DNA from: Bacteroides sp.
GTDB lineage: Bacteria; Bacteroidota; Bacteroidia; Bacteroidales; Bacteroidaceae
DNA length: 17,127 nt
Reading direction: 5' to 3'
Assembly: GCA_030529405.1 (NCBI GenBank)
Contig: JAUMWZ010000005.1
Span: forward strand, 1 to 17,127
Notes under the pieces: model-generated
The model's input: the letters and a program-made list of their open reading frames with translations, nothing else
What the model was told of the DNA's origin: nothing
Database searches by the model: none
Shown here: one piece after another, positions 1-6,955 of the stretch
Numbering within the stretch: the stretch's first letter is position 1
Layout: each line of letters begins with the position of its first letter
Position numbers and translations under genes: made by a program

Positions 1-187
1 CAAACTGCTCTTTTACTCCTTTTCTCCTCTCTACTATCATTTAGTCAATATTAACCGAGTATATTGTTTTATTACCGCCGATATGTTAGTTTTTTCTCCA
101 ATCTTGTGTTGTGTCAGTATCATATATTTAATGGCTTTACTTCCTGTGTGTTACTTAACTGAACCTATATTACATTTTCCCTCTTTG
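1..187. other. AT-rich intergenic stretch, no gene seen
   Basis: I see no reading frame of useful length, no tRNA-like fold and no clear promoter or terminator here. It is the left edge of the window, so a gene just outside could own part of it. The 22-bp repeat array begins immediately after it. Confidence 0.5.
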
Positions 188-275
188 CAAACTGTATATA
201 GATTAAAAACAAACTATATATAGTTTATTTGCAAAGTATATATAACCTAAATCTTGACTGTATATGATTTAGCAA
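188..275. repeat. 22-bp-period AT-rich repeat array A (4 units)
   Basis: Units start at 188, 210, 232 and 254, each exactly 22 bp apart, with cores CAAACTGTATATAG, CAAACTATATATAG, CAAAGTATATATAA and TTGACTGTATATGA. The second unit contains the perfect 16-bp palindrome AAACTATATATAGTTT (211-226). Between cores the 8-bp linkers vary. A weak fifth copy (AAGTATAG near 278-285) is out of phase. The array lies downstream of uvrB and of the probable small RNA, and is one of five intergenic arrays of this family in the window. Confidence 0.85.
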
Positions 276-393
276 ACAAGTATAGACACCGTCAAATTAT
301 TATGTGTAAACACCCACTGAAATCATTCGATGATTTATGAAAAAGAAATACGACATCAGTAGTCAAAGCAAGTATTACACAATGGGTATGGAT

Positions 394-420
394 ATAAAAA
401 AAGGAGTACCGCCGTACTCC
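394..420 (-). terminator. Rho-independent terminator, minus strand
   Basis: On the minus strand GGAGTAC, a 4-nt loop (GGCG) and GTACTCC form a perfect 7-bp stem (403-420), followed directly by seven T residues (402 down to 396). It ends the probable small RNA that starts near 457 and would also stop read-through from uvrB. On the plus strand the hairpin has no T tract, so it works in one direction only. Confidence 0.85.
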
Positions 421-457
421 AATCAGTTAACCTTAAATCTAATACTATGAAAAACAC
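394..457 (-). ncRNA. Probable small RNA (about 60 nt) between promoter and terminator
   Basis: A good Bacteroidetes promoter on the minus strand (493-462) is followed within about 60 nt by a strong intrinsic terminator (420-394). The transcript would begin near 457, carry a single-stranded stretch reading GTTTTTCATAGTATTAGATT and then TAAGGTTAACTGATTGG, and end in the hairpin and T tract. It lies downstream of uvrB but has its own promoter, so it is not simply a uvrB 3' end. I believe this TTAGATTTAAGGTTAAC core recurs in intergenic regions of other Bacteroidales, but that is memory and unverified. Alternatives are an attenuated leader for a minus-strand gene left of the window, or a short leader peptide read from the GTG in this transcript. 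Confidence 0.6.
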
Positions 458-461
458 GATG

Positions 462-493
462 CAAATGTATAGCTGTTTTGTATATACTCCAAA
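462..493 (-). promoter_or_regulatory. Bacteroidetes-type promoter for the small RNA
   Basis: Read on the minus strand, TTTG (493-490), a 20-bp spacer and TACATTTG (469-462) match the Bacteroidetes primary sigma consensus TTTG / TAnnTTTG with ideal spacing. Transcription would start about 4-7 nt further on and run toward the terminator at 420-394. Confidence 0.7.
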
Positions 494-562
494 CAAAAAG
501 CGATGTTTTCTCTAGTTTTAGCATTTATTTAACACAAAACCATCTTATTATCACATTTATTT

Positions 563-2584
563 TTACTTCTTCTGTATTAAATCCTTCATTTTCTCTATTT
601 CGTCGCGATATTGCATAGCCTCTATGTACTCTCTCTTCTTAGCAGCCTCGTTCATCAACTTAGTCAATTCGTCAATTCGTTTTTCCACTCCGCTCTTAGA
701 CATATACTCCATCAACGGATCGGCAGCCATATTAGGTGCAACTTCTTCTGAATATCCATAGTCCACAACCTTAGTTGCCTCTTTATTCCCTCTGTCAAAA
801 ACAGAAAGATTTCTAGCCTTGACAATCTGTTTAGGAGTAATTCCGTGTTCTTCGTTATATGCCAACTGCTTCTCTCTTCTACGATTGGTTTCATCAATAG
901 TTTTCTGCATGCTGTTAGTGATAACATCTGCATACATAATAACCTTTCCATTTACGTTACGTGCTGCTCTACCAGCCGTTTGAGTGAGTGCTCTGTACGA
1001 ACGGAGAAAGCCCTCTTTGTCAGCATCTAGTATAGCAACTAGCGACACTTCGGGTAGGTCTAGCCCCTCTCTTAATAAGTTTACACCTATAAGCACATCA
1101 TAGTTTCCTTGTCTGAGGTCGTCCATTATGCGGATACGTTCTATAGTATCAACATCGCTGTGTATATACGTACACTTTATATCTATATCAAGTAGGTACT
1201 GAGCAAGGCTTTCTGCCATCTTTTTTGTTAGAGTAGTGACAAGTACACGTTCTTTACTCTCTACCCTATCTACTATCTCTTCAATCAGATTATCAACTTG
1301 ATTCATGCTCGTACGAACCTCTATTACAGGGTCAAGCAACCCCGTAGGACGAATAATCTGTTCTACCACAACTCCATCACTCTGTATAAGTTCGTACTCA
1401 GCAGGCGTTGCACTGACATAGATTACACGTTTAGCAAGTCGTTCAAACTCATCAAATTTCAGCGGTCTGTTATCTAATGCAGCTGGAAGTCTAAATCCAT
1501 ATTCAACTAGTTTCTCCTTACGTGAGCGGTCGCCAGCATACATTCCCCTTATCTGTGGTACACTCTCGTGGCTTTCGTCAATAACCATCAAAAAGTCGTC
1601 TGGGAAGAAATCGAACAAACAATAAGGTCGTGTTCCTTCTTCTCTGCCATCAAAATACCTCGAATAGTTCTCTATTCCGGCACAGTGTCCTAGTTCTCTA
1701 AGCATTTCAAGGTCTAGATTTACCCTCTTAGTCAATCTTTCTGCCTCCTCAATTTTACCTATTGAAAGAAGGAAACTACTCTGTTTTTTCAAGTCTTCTT
1801 CTATCATATAAATGGCTTTCGCACTACGTTCTTTCGATGTCATAAACAGATTTGCAGGATATACCTTATATTCTTGCAACACATTTATAACTCTACGAGT
1901 TTGCGCATCAACCTCTTCTATGCTTTCAATCTCATCTCCCCAAAAACAAACACGTACTATTGTGTCGGCATAGGCAAGATGAATTTCCACCGTGTCGCCC
2001 TTTACTCTGAACTCTCCGCTCTGTGGTTCTATGTCTTTTCTAGCATACAAACTACCTACAAGTCTTTTTTCTAACACTCCAAGACCTATTTCTTCGCCAC
2101 GCACAAGGTTTATCACGTTCTCATAAAAGTCTCCAGGATTGCCCATACCATATATACACGACACAGACGATACAACAATAACATCTTTTCTGCCCGATAA
2201 CAGCGACGATGTTGCAGCAAGTCGGAGTTTATCTATCTCCTCGTTTATAGCAAAATCTTTCTCTATATATGTGTTTGTCGATGGTATATAAGACTCTGGC
2301 TGATAGTAGTCATAGTACGACACATAATACTCCACAGCATTGTCAGGAAAGAATGCCTTAAACTCACTATATAGCTGTGCAGCAAGTGTTTTGTTATGAC
2401 TAAGAATTAGAGTTGGTTTATTAACGTTGGCTATAACATTGGCTATGGTGAACGTTTTTCCAGAGCCTGTAACCCCTAGAAGTGTTTGTTTGTCCACCCC
2501 TCTGTTTATTCCCTCCGTAAGTTGCTTTATTGCTTGCGGTTGGTCGCCAGTTGGTTTGTATGTCGATGATAATTGAAATTCCAT
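563..2584 (-). CDS. uvrB: UvrABC excinuclease subunit B
   Basis: UvrB is the ATP-dependent damage-verification subunit of nucleotide excision repair. It is loaded by UvrA, opens the DNA and recruits UvrC. Counting from the ATG at 2584 the protein is 673 residues, a usual UvrB length. Visible motifs: Walker A GVTGSGKT (about 37-44), the tyrosine-rich beta-hairpin YYDYYQPESYIP (about 90-101) that is inserted between DNA strands, helicase motif II IDESH, GFRLPAALDNRPL, motif VI QTAGRAARN, and a C-terminal UVR domain (last 45 residues) that contacts UvrC. A TTG at 2605 would add seven residues (MRILQVN), but MEFQLSSTYKPTGDQPQAI is the normal family start. It is transcribed divergently from the PASTA gene across a 377-bp gap holding repeat array B. 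No SOS-type operator was recognised, and I found no convincing promoter for it. Confidence 0.97.
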   Translation of the reverse strand: MEFQLSSTYKPTGDQPQAIKQLTEGINRGVDKQTLLGVTGSGKTFTIANVIANVNKPTLILSHNKTLAAQLYSEFKAFFPDNAVEYYVSYYDYYQPESYIPSTNTYIEKDFAINEEIDKLRLAATSSLLSGRKDVIVVSSVSCIYGMGNPGDFYENVINLVRGEEIGLGVLEKRLVGSLYARKDIEPQSGEFRVKGDTVEIHLAYADTIVRVCFWGDEIESIEEVDAQTRRVINVLQEYKVYPANLFMTSKERSAKAIYMIEEDLKKQSSFLLSIGKIEEAERLTKRVNLDLEMLRELGHCAGIENYSRYFDGREEGTRPYCLFDFFPDDFLMVIDESHESVPQIRGMYAGDRSRKEKLVEYGFRLPAALDNRPLKFDEFERLAKRVIYVSATPAEYELIQSDGVVVEQIIRPTGLLDPVIEVRTSMNQVDNLIEEIVDRVESKERVLVTTLTKKMAESLAQYLLDIDIKCTYIHSDVDTIERIRIMDDLRQGNYDVLIGVNLLREGLDLPEVSLVAILDADKEGFLRSYRALTQTAGRAARNVNGKVIMYADVITNSMQKTIDETNRRREKQLAYNEEHGITPKQIVKARNLSVFDRGNKEATKVVDYGYSEEVAPNMAADPLMEYMSKSGVEKRIDELTKLMNEAAKKREYIEAMQYRDEIEKMKDLIQKK

Positions 2585-2673
2585 ATTAACCTGCAATATT
2601 CTCAAAAAAAACTCATCTTGCCAAGTTTTTCAGCAATCAATTAAGATAGATAAAGAATAAAATACACGTTCTG

Positions 2674-2761
2674 CAAACTATATATACTTGACTTTCAAAC
2701 TATATATAAATTAAAAGTCAGTTATATATAGTCTAGTTACAAGTTGTATATCATTTGAAAA
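2674..2761. repeat. 22-bp-period AT-rich repeat array B (4 units), dyad-symmetric
   Basis: Units begin at 2674, 2696, 2718 and 2740, exactly 22 bp apart: CAAACTATATATAC, CAAACTATATATAA, TCAGTTATATATAG, CAAGTTGTATATCA. The block 2678-2731 is an imperfect palindrome centred at 2704.5. TGACTTT (2689-2695) pairs with AAAGTCA (2714-2720), and the outer CTATATATA and TATATATAG cores also face each other. It sits between divergent uvrB and the PASTA operon, about 90 bp upstream of the uvrB start and 140 bp upstream of the PASTA promoter. The rest of the gap (2762-2899) shows nothing I can name. Confidence 0.88.
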
Positions 2762-2899
2762 TCACACTTACAGAGTGAAAATAGAGAAACAAAAACATTT
2801 TTTATAAAAGATGTTTATTTACCACCATAATTCTTAATGTTGAGAAACAAAAAAGCGCGTAATATATCTCATAAAGTATATTTCTTTATGCCTTTTCTC

Positions 2900-2931
2900 T
2901 TTGTAGAACAGATTTTTTTAATATAAATTTG
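2900..2931 (+). promoter_or_regulatory. Promoter of the PASTA-rluD-ddl operon
   Basis: TTTG (2900-2903), a 20-bp spacer and TAAATTTG (2924-2931) fit the Bacteroidetes consensus well. The first ATG of the operon (2962) lies about 25 nt past the expected start of transcription. Confidence 0.7.
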
Positions 2932-2961
2932 CGGGTAACATAATAATATATTGACAAGACA

Positions 2962-3594
2962 ATGGATAAAGACAAAAAAAACAGAAAGTCTAACATAAAA
3001 ATCCTACTACTTAACGTGTTGGCAATGGCAGTAGTTATAGCTATTGTGGTTTTTGTTGCACTTAATTGGATAGACAACTACACTCAACACGGAAAGAGCG
3101 TTAAAGTGCCGAAAGTAAAAGGATTACACATCAGCAAGGTTGAGGAGATTTTGAAGCAAAGCAAAATAGAATGTGTAGTTGCAGACTCAATATACAACAA
3201 GGAAGAGGCTACTGGAACAGTGATGGAAATAAGACCAGATGAGGGTAGCAGTGTAAAGGAAGGAAGAAAAGTATTCGTAACTGTAAGTTCTAACAAAACA
3301 CCCCTTATGCCTGTGCCAGATGTGGTAGAAAACAGTTCATATAGACAAGCGATGGCAAAAATATTAGCTGCTGGGTTCAACTTAACAGAAGATGAAGTAG
3401 TAGAGGGAAATAACGACTGGATATATGGAGTGAAATACAACGGAAGACTAATATCCTCAGGAGAAAAACTGCCTAAAGGGGCAAGGCTAACACTCGTTGT
3501 TGGAAACGGACGAAATGTAACAGAATATAAAGATTCTCTTACAATTAAAGCAGAAACAGAAGGAGAAACAGACGATAACTCAAGTTGGTTCTAA
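2962..3594 (+). CDS. Membrane-anchored PASTA domain protein
   Basis: This is a 210-residue protein with a basic N-terminus, one membrane helix (about 12-34) and two extracytoplasmic PASTA domains (about 45-110 and 116-182), each showing the VPKVKGLHISKVEEIL / VPDVVENSSYRQAMAKIL start and a terminal V-T-V or L-T-L-V-V strand. PASTA domains in other bacteria bind uncrosslinked peptidoglycan or occur in penicillin-binding proteins and Ser/Thr kinases; here no kinase or transpeptidase domain is attached. It heads an operon with rluD (25-bp gap) and the cell-wall gene ddl, so a cell-envelope role is a reasonable inference. The charged tail (about 188-210) is probably flexible. The precise function is unknown. 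Confidence 0.9.
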   Translation: MDKDKKNRKSNIKILLLNVLAMAVVIAIVVFVALNWIDNYTQHGKSVKVPKVKGLHISKVEEILKQSKIECVVADSIYNKEEATGTVMEIRPDEGSSVKEGRKVFVTVSSNKTPLMPVPDVVENSSYRQAMAKILAAGFNLTEDEVVEGNNDWIYGVKYNGRLISSGEKLPKGARLTLVVGNGRNVTEYKDSLTIKAETEGETDDNSSWF

Positions 3595-3619
3595 AGAGAA
3601 AGTTTAACAGAGGAAAAGA

Positions 3620-4696
3620 ATGATGATGAATGCCGAGTTTGATAGCGAACTGGATTATGAGTTGGAAGACATAGAACCTGTTCAGCAAGAAGAACAGCTT
3701 TATGAGCATTTCCGTACAGTGATAGACAAAGGTCAATCGCCAATCAGAGTAGATAAGTTTCTTTTCGAGAAGATTGTAAACGCCTCGAGAAACAGAATAC
3801 AAAAGGCTGCCGACGAAGGTATGGTTATGGCAAACGGGAAACCAGTTAAGAGCAGTTACAAGATAAAGCCTCTTGACGTTATCACACTAATGCTTGACAG
3901 ACCAAAGTATGAAAACGACATAGTTCCAGAGAATATACCTTTGAAGGTGGTTTATGAAGATGAACATCTAATGGTAATAGACAAACCGCCCGGACTAGTG
4001 GTACACCCAGGCTGTGGTAACTATCAAGGAACATTAGTTAATGCTTTAGCTTGGTACCTGAAAGACTTAGATAGCTTCGACGCCAATGACCCTCACGTGG
4101 GACTTGTGCATAGAATAGACAAAGACACTTCAGGATTGTTGCTCATAGCAAAGACAGCTGACGCAAAGACTAACCTAGGCTTGCAGTTCTTCAATAAAAC
4201 AACAAGAAGAAGATACAGAGCACTTGTGTGGGGAAATGTAGAGAAAGACGAGGGAACTATTATAGGAAGTATAGCAAGAAACCCTAAAGACCGTATGCTA
4301 ATGATGGTTACTCCAAATCCAGAAGATGGTAAACATGCAGTCACACACTACAAGGTTATCGAACGATTAGGCTATGTAACACTTGTTGAGTGTAGGTTAG
4401 AAACGGGGAGAACTCACCAGATACGTGTTCACATGAAATATATAGGTCACACCTTGTTTAATGATGACAGATACGGAGGTAATGAGATTTTAAGGGGTAC
4501 ACACTTTAGCAAATACAAGCAGTTTGTGAATAATTGCTTTGATATTTGTCCAAGGCAGGCGTTGCACGCAATGACACTTGGTTTCAAACACCCCGTTACT
4601 GGAGAAGAAATGGATTTTGAATCGCCACTACCAGAAGATATGGTTAAACTGATAGATAAGTGGAGAACATACATCAACAATAGAGAAATTCAATGA
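3620..4696 (+). CDS. rluD: RluA/RluD-family 23S rRNA pseudouridine synthase
   Basis: It converts specific uridines of 23S rRNA to pseudouridine; RluD itself modifies the helix 69 loop. The 358-residue protein has an acidic N-terminal extension (1-35), an S4 RNA-binding domain (about 41-92: IRVDKFLFEKI...SRNRIQKAADEG) and a catalytic domain. The signature HRIDKDTSG (164-172) carries the catalytic aspartate D167, and ETGRTHQIRVH (261-271) is the usual downstream motif. Three ATG codons stand in tandem at the start (3620, 3623, 3626); an AGGAAAAG stretch lies just upstream. The stop overlaps the ddl start (ATGA), pointing to translational coupling. The assignment to RluD rather than another RluA paralogue rests on the S4 domain and the ddl context and is moderately sure. 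Confidence 0.93.
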   Translation: MMMNAEFDSELDYELEDIEPVQQEEQLYEHFRTVIDKGQSPIRVDKFLFEKIVNASRNRIQKAADEGMVMANGKPVKSSYKIKPLDVITLMLDRPKYENDIVPENIPLKVVYEDEHLMVIDKPPGLVVHPGCGNYQGTLVNALAWYLKDLDSFDANDPHVGLVHRIDKDTSGLLLIAKTADAKTNLGLQFFNKTTRRRYRALVWGNVEKDEGTIIGSIARNPKDRMLMMVTPNPEDGKHAVTHYKVIERLGYVTLVECRLETGRTHQIRVHMKYIGHTLFNDDRYGGNEILRGTHFSKYKQFVNNCFDICPRQALHAMTLGFKHPVTGEEMDFESPLPEDMVKLIDKWRTYINNREIQ

Positions 4697-5658
4697 AAAA
4701 AAACATAGCAATAGCAGCAGGTGGATATACATCTGAATATGGAGTATCAATAAAGAGCGCACAAGGGATACATTCTTTCATAGACAAAACTAGATATAAC
4801 GTCTATATAGTAGAGATTAGAGAAAACTCGTGGCAAGTGCTTTTAGACGATAACCAAAGAATAGATATAGACAAGAACGACTTTAGCTTCCTGCTGAATA
4901 ATGAGAAAGTGAAGTTTGATTTTGTTTATATAACAATACACGGTACTCCTGGTGAGGACGGACTATTACAAGGTTACTTAGAGATGATAAACATTCCATA
5001 TTCTTGTTGTGGAGTGCTTACGTCGGCAATAACATACAACAAATATGTATGTAACAATTATCTAAGAGGTTATGGCATAGATGTTGCCAACTCAATGCTA
5101 GTTAGAAAAGGCGAGACTGTAAGCAACAAAGAAGTTATGGAAAGAATAGGTTTGCCTTGCTTTATTAAGCCTAGCCTCGGAGGTTCAAGTTTTGGTGTGA
5201 GCAAAGTAACTAAGGAAGAAGACATACAGAAAGCTATTGACAACGCAATCAAAGAGTCTGACGAGGTTATTATAGAAGCCTTTATGGACGGAACAGAGGT
5301 TACCTGCGGTTGCTACAAAACACGAAGTAAGTCGGAAGTATTCCCTATTACCGAAGTAGTTACACACAATGAGTTTTTCGATTATGATGCTAAATACAAC
5401 GGACAAGTAGACGAGATAACTCCAGCAAGAATATCGGACGAGCTGACAAAGAAGATTCAGGACATGACATCAAGAGTATATGATATTTTGAACTGTAAGG
5501 GTATAATCAGAATTGACTATATTATTGAAAAAGATAAGATTAGCCTACTGGAAGTGAATACAACACCAGGAATGACAACAACTAGTTTCATACCTCAACA
5601 GATAAGAGCAGCAAAGCTAGATATAACAGAGGTTATGAACGACATAATAGAGCAGTAG
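4693..5658 (+). CDS. ddl: D-alanine--D-alanine ligase
   Basis: It joins two D-alanines using ATP, supplying the dipeptide end of the peptidoglycan stem peptide in the cytoplasm. The 321-residue ATP-grasp protein shows HGTPGEDG (83-90), the ATP-binding loop FIKPSLGGSSFGVSKV (157-172), the omega-loop region FFDYDAKYNG with its tyrosines (228-237), EITPAR (241-246) and the metal/phosphate motif EVNTTPGMTTTSF (287-299). The retained YDAKY tyrosines fit D-Ala rather than D-lactate specificity, from family knowledge. It overlaps rluD by 4 bp and ends the PASTA-rluD-ddl unit. No standard T-tract terminator follows; repeat array C begins 3 bp after its stop. Confidence 0.96.
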   Translation: MKKNIAIAAGGYTSEYGVSIKSAQGIHSFIDKTRYNVYIVEIRENSWQVLLDDNQRIDIDKNDFSFLLNNEKVKFDFVYITIHGTPGEDGLLQGYLEMINIPYSCCGVLTSAITYNKYVCNNYLRGYGIDVANSMLVRKGETVSNKEVMERIGLPCFIKPSLGGSSFGVSKVTKEEDIQKAIDNAIKESDEVIIEAFMDGTEVTCGCYKTRSKSEVFPITEVVTHNEFFDYDAKYNGQVDEITPARISDELTKKIQDMTSRVYDILNCKGIIRIDYIIEKDKISLLEVNTTPGMTTTSFIPQQIRAAKLDITEVMNDIIEQ

Positions 5659-5661
5659 TTA

Positions 5662-5727
5662 TAAACTAAGTATAAACTAAAAATCAAGTATATATAGTTT
5701 AGAAGTAGAGCAAATACAGTCTAGAAA
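5662..5727. repeat. 22-bp-period AT-rich repeat array C (3 units)
   Basis: Units start at 5662, 5684 and 5706 (TAAACTAAGTATAA, TCAAGTATATATAG, TAGAGCAAATACAG), exactly 22 bp apart though the outer two are degenerate. The array starts 3 bp after the ddl stop and fills the first half of the 142-bp gap before the acyltransferase gene. Confidence 0.7.
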
Positions 5728-5743
5728 TGCGTTATAAACGCAT
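5727..5743. repeat. Perfect short inverted repeat
   Basis: ATGCGTT, a 3-bp centre (ATA) and AACGCAT form a perfect 7-bp inverted repeat directly after array C and 57 bp before the acyltransferase start. There is no T tract on either strand, so it is not a standard intrinsic terminator; an operator or a transcript-end hairpin are both possible. Confidence 0.55.
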
Positions 5744-5800
5744 CATATTCAAAGAGAGAAACACAATCCTTTTAATTTTACGAGAAACACAAACAAAACA

Positions 5801-6955
5801 ATGACCATGTGCAACAAAGAGTTTGATGAAATACGCCCATATCACGATAGCGAACTACCACAAGTGTACGAAGAACTGCTATCAGATGATAACTTTAAGA
5901 AAGTGATATCGGCTATTATGCCAGATATACCTTTTGAGTTGGTGGCACAAAAGATGAGAGCCTGCAAAACTAAGCTAGACTTCCAGAAAGCTTTTTGTTA
6001 TGGTTTTATCAAAGACATAACAAAGAAGCAATCCACAGGAGTTAGCTTAGATATTTCAGAGCTTAGCGACAAAGAAAAAGCGTATACTTACGTTTCTAAC
6101 CACAGAGATATTATTCTTGACTCTGGACTACTATCGGTGTATCTTGTAGACAAAGGACTTACCACAGTAGAAATAGCCATTGGGGATAATCTACTAATAT
6201 ATCCTTGGATTAAAAAGCTGGTAAGAATAAACAAATCGTTTATTGTTCAGAGGGGAATAAGCATGAGACAGATTCTAGAATCGTCTACACGTTTGTCCAG
6301 ATATATGCATCACACAATAGCAGACAAAGGACAGTCTATTTGGATAGCACAAAGAGAAGGCCGCGCAAAAGACTCGAACGACAGAACACAAGAAAGCATA
6401 TTGAAGATGTTTGCAATGGGAGGTGAAGGCAGCATAAAAGAAAGATTGAAACAGCTGAATATATCGCCTATGACAATATCATACGAGTATGACCCATGCG
6501 ACTTCTTAAAAGTGAAAGAATTCATATTGAAAAATGAAGACAGAGAATATAAGAAGACACAAATGGACGACTTAATCAATATGCAAACCGGACTGTTTGG
6601 CTACAAAGGAGAAGTTAATATAAAACTAGCAGAATGTATTAACAACTTCATAGACACAATAGACGACAACACAAGCAAGCAAGACCTATACCGAATTATT
6701 GCAGAAAAAATAGATAAAGACATACACAGAAACTACGTCATATATAAAGGAAACTACATTGCCTATGATATGCTAAACGGCAAACAAGAATTTGCTGACA
6801 AGTACACAAACGAAGATGTAAGCAAGTTTAAGGACTATATGCGAAAGCAATTAGGTAAGATTGACGTGAAGATAAACAACACTGAATTTGCAGAAAAGCA
6901 CTTCCTTTTAATGTATGCCAATCCTTTGAAAAACCACTTAGAGTCAAAACTATGA
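5801..6955 (+). CDS. PlsC/GPAT-like phospholipid acyltransferase
   Basis: The 384-residue protein resembles the acyltransferase that sits next to ddl in Bacteroides genomes. It probably transfers an acyl chain to glycerol-phosphate, lysophosphatidate or a related lipid at the inner membrane. Motif I reads YVSNHRDIILDSGLL, with H101; the acid is D107 (H-x5-D) instead of the textbook H-x4-D, with a further D103. Later blocks are VEIAIGDNLL (about 123-132), INKSFIVQRG (about 143-152) and WIAQREGRAKDSNDRTQ (181-197), matching motifs II-III of the superfamily. A second in-frame ATG is two codons in (MC). The C-terminal third (about 230-384) is charged and unassigned. It overlaps the following lipoprotein gene by 4 bp (ATGA). 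The exact substrate cannot be told from sequence. Confidence 0.8.
   Translation: MTMCNKEFDEIRPYHDSELPQVYEELLSDDNFKKVISAIMPDIPFELVAQKMRACKTKLDFQKAFCYGFIKDITKKQSTGVSLDISELSDKEKAYTYVSNHRDIILDSGLLSVYLVDKGLTTVEIAIGDNLLIYPWIKKLVRINKSFIVQRGISMRQILESSTRLSRYMHHTIADKGQSIWIAQREGRAKDSNDRTQESILKMFAMGGEGSIKERLKQLNISPMTISYEYDPCDFLKVKEFILKNEDREYKKTQMDDLINMQTGLFGYKGEVNIKLAECINNFIDTIDDNTSKQDLYRIIAEKIDKDIHRNYVIYKGNYIAYDMLNGKQEFADKYTNEDVSKFKDYMRKQLGKIDVKINNTEFAEKHFLLMYANPLKNHLESKL

Noticed and set aside
2584..2605. Upstream TTG start for uvrB (seven extra residues)
   Set aside because: UvrB proteins normally begin at the MEFQLSSTYKPTGDQPQAI segment, and the ATG at 2584 gives the usual length.
2674..2761. Arrays as tandem promoters, because the reverse strand of a unit ends in TATAGTTTG, close to TAnnTTTG
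   Set aside because: The spacing inside TATAGTTTG is one base off the TAnnTTTG element. TTTG words 22 bp apart also do not give the 28-bp start-to-start distance needed for a -33/-7 pair.
2795..2820. AAACAT...ATGTTT inverted repeat as a terminator between uvrB and the PASTA gene
   Set aside because: A 6-bp AT-only stem in a divergent region where no transcript needs to end; too weak to call.
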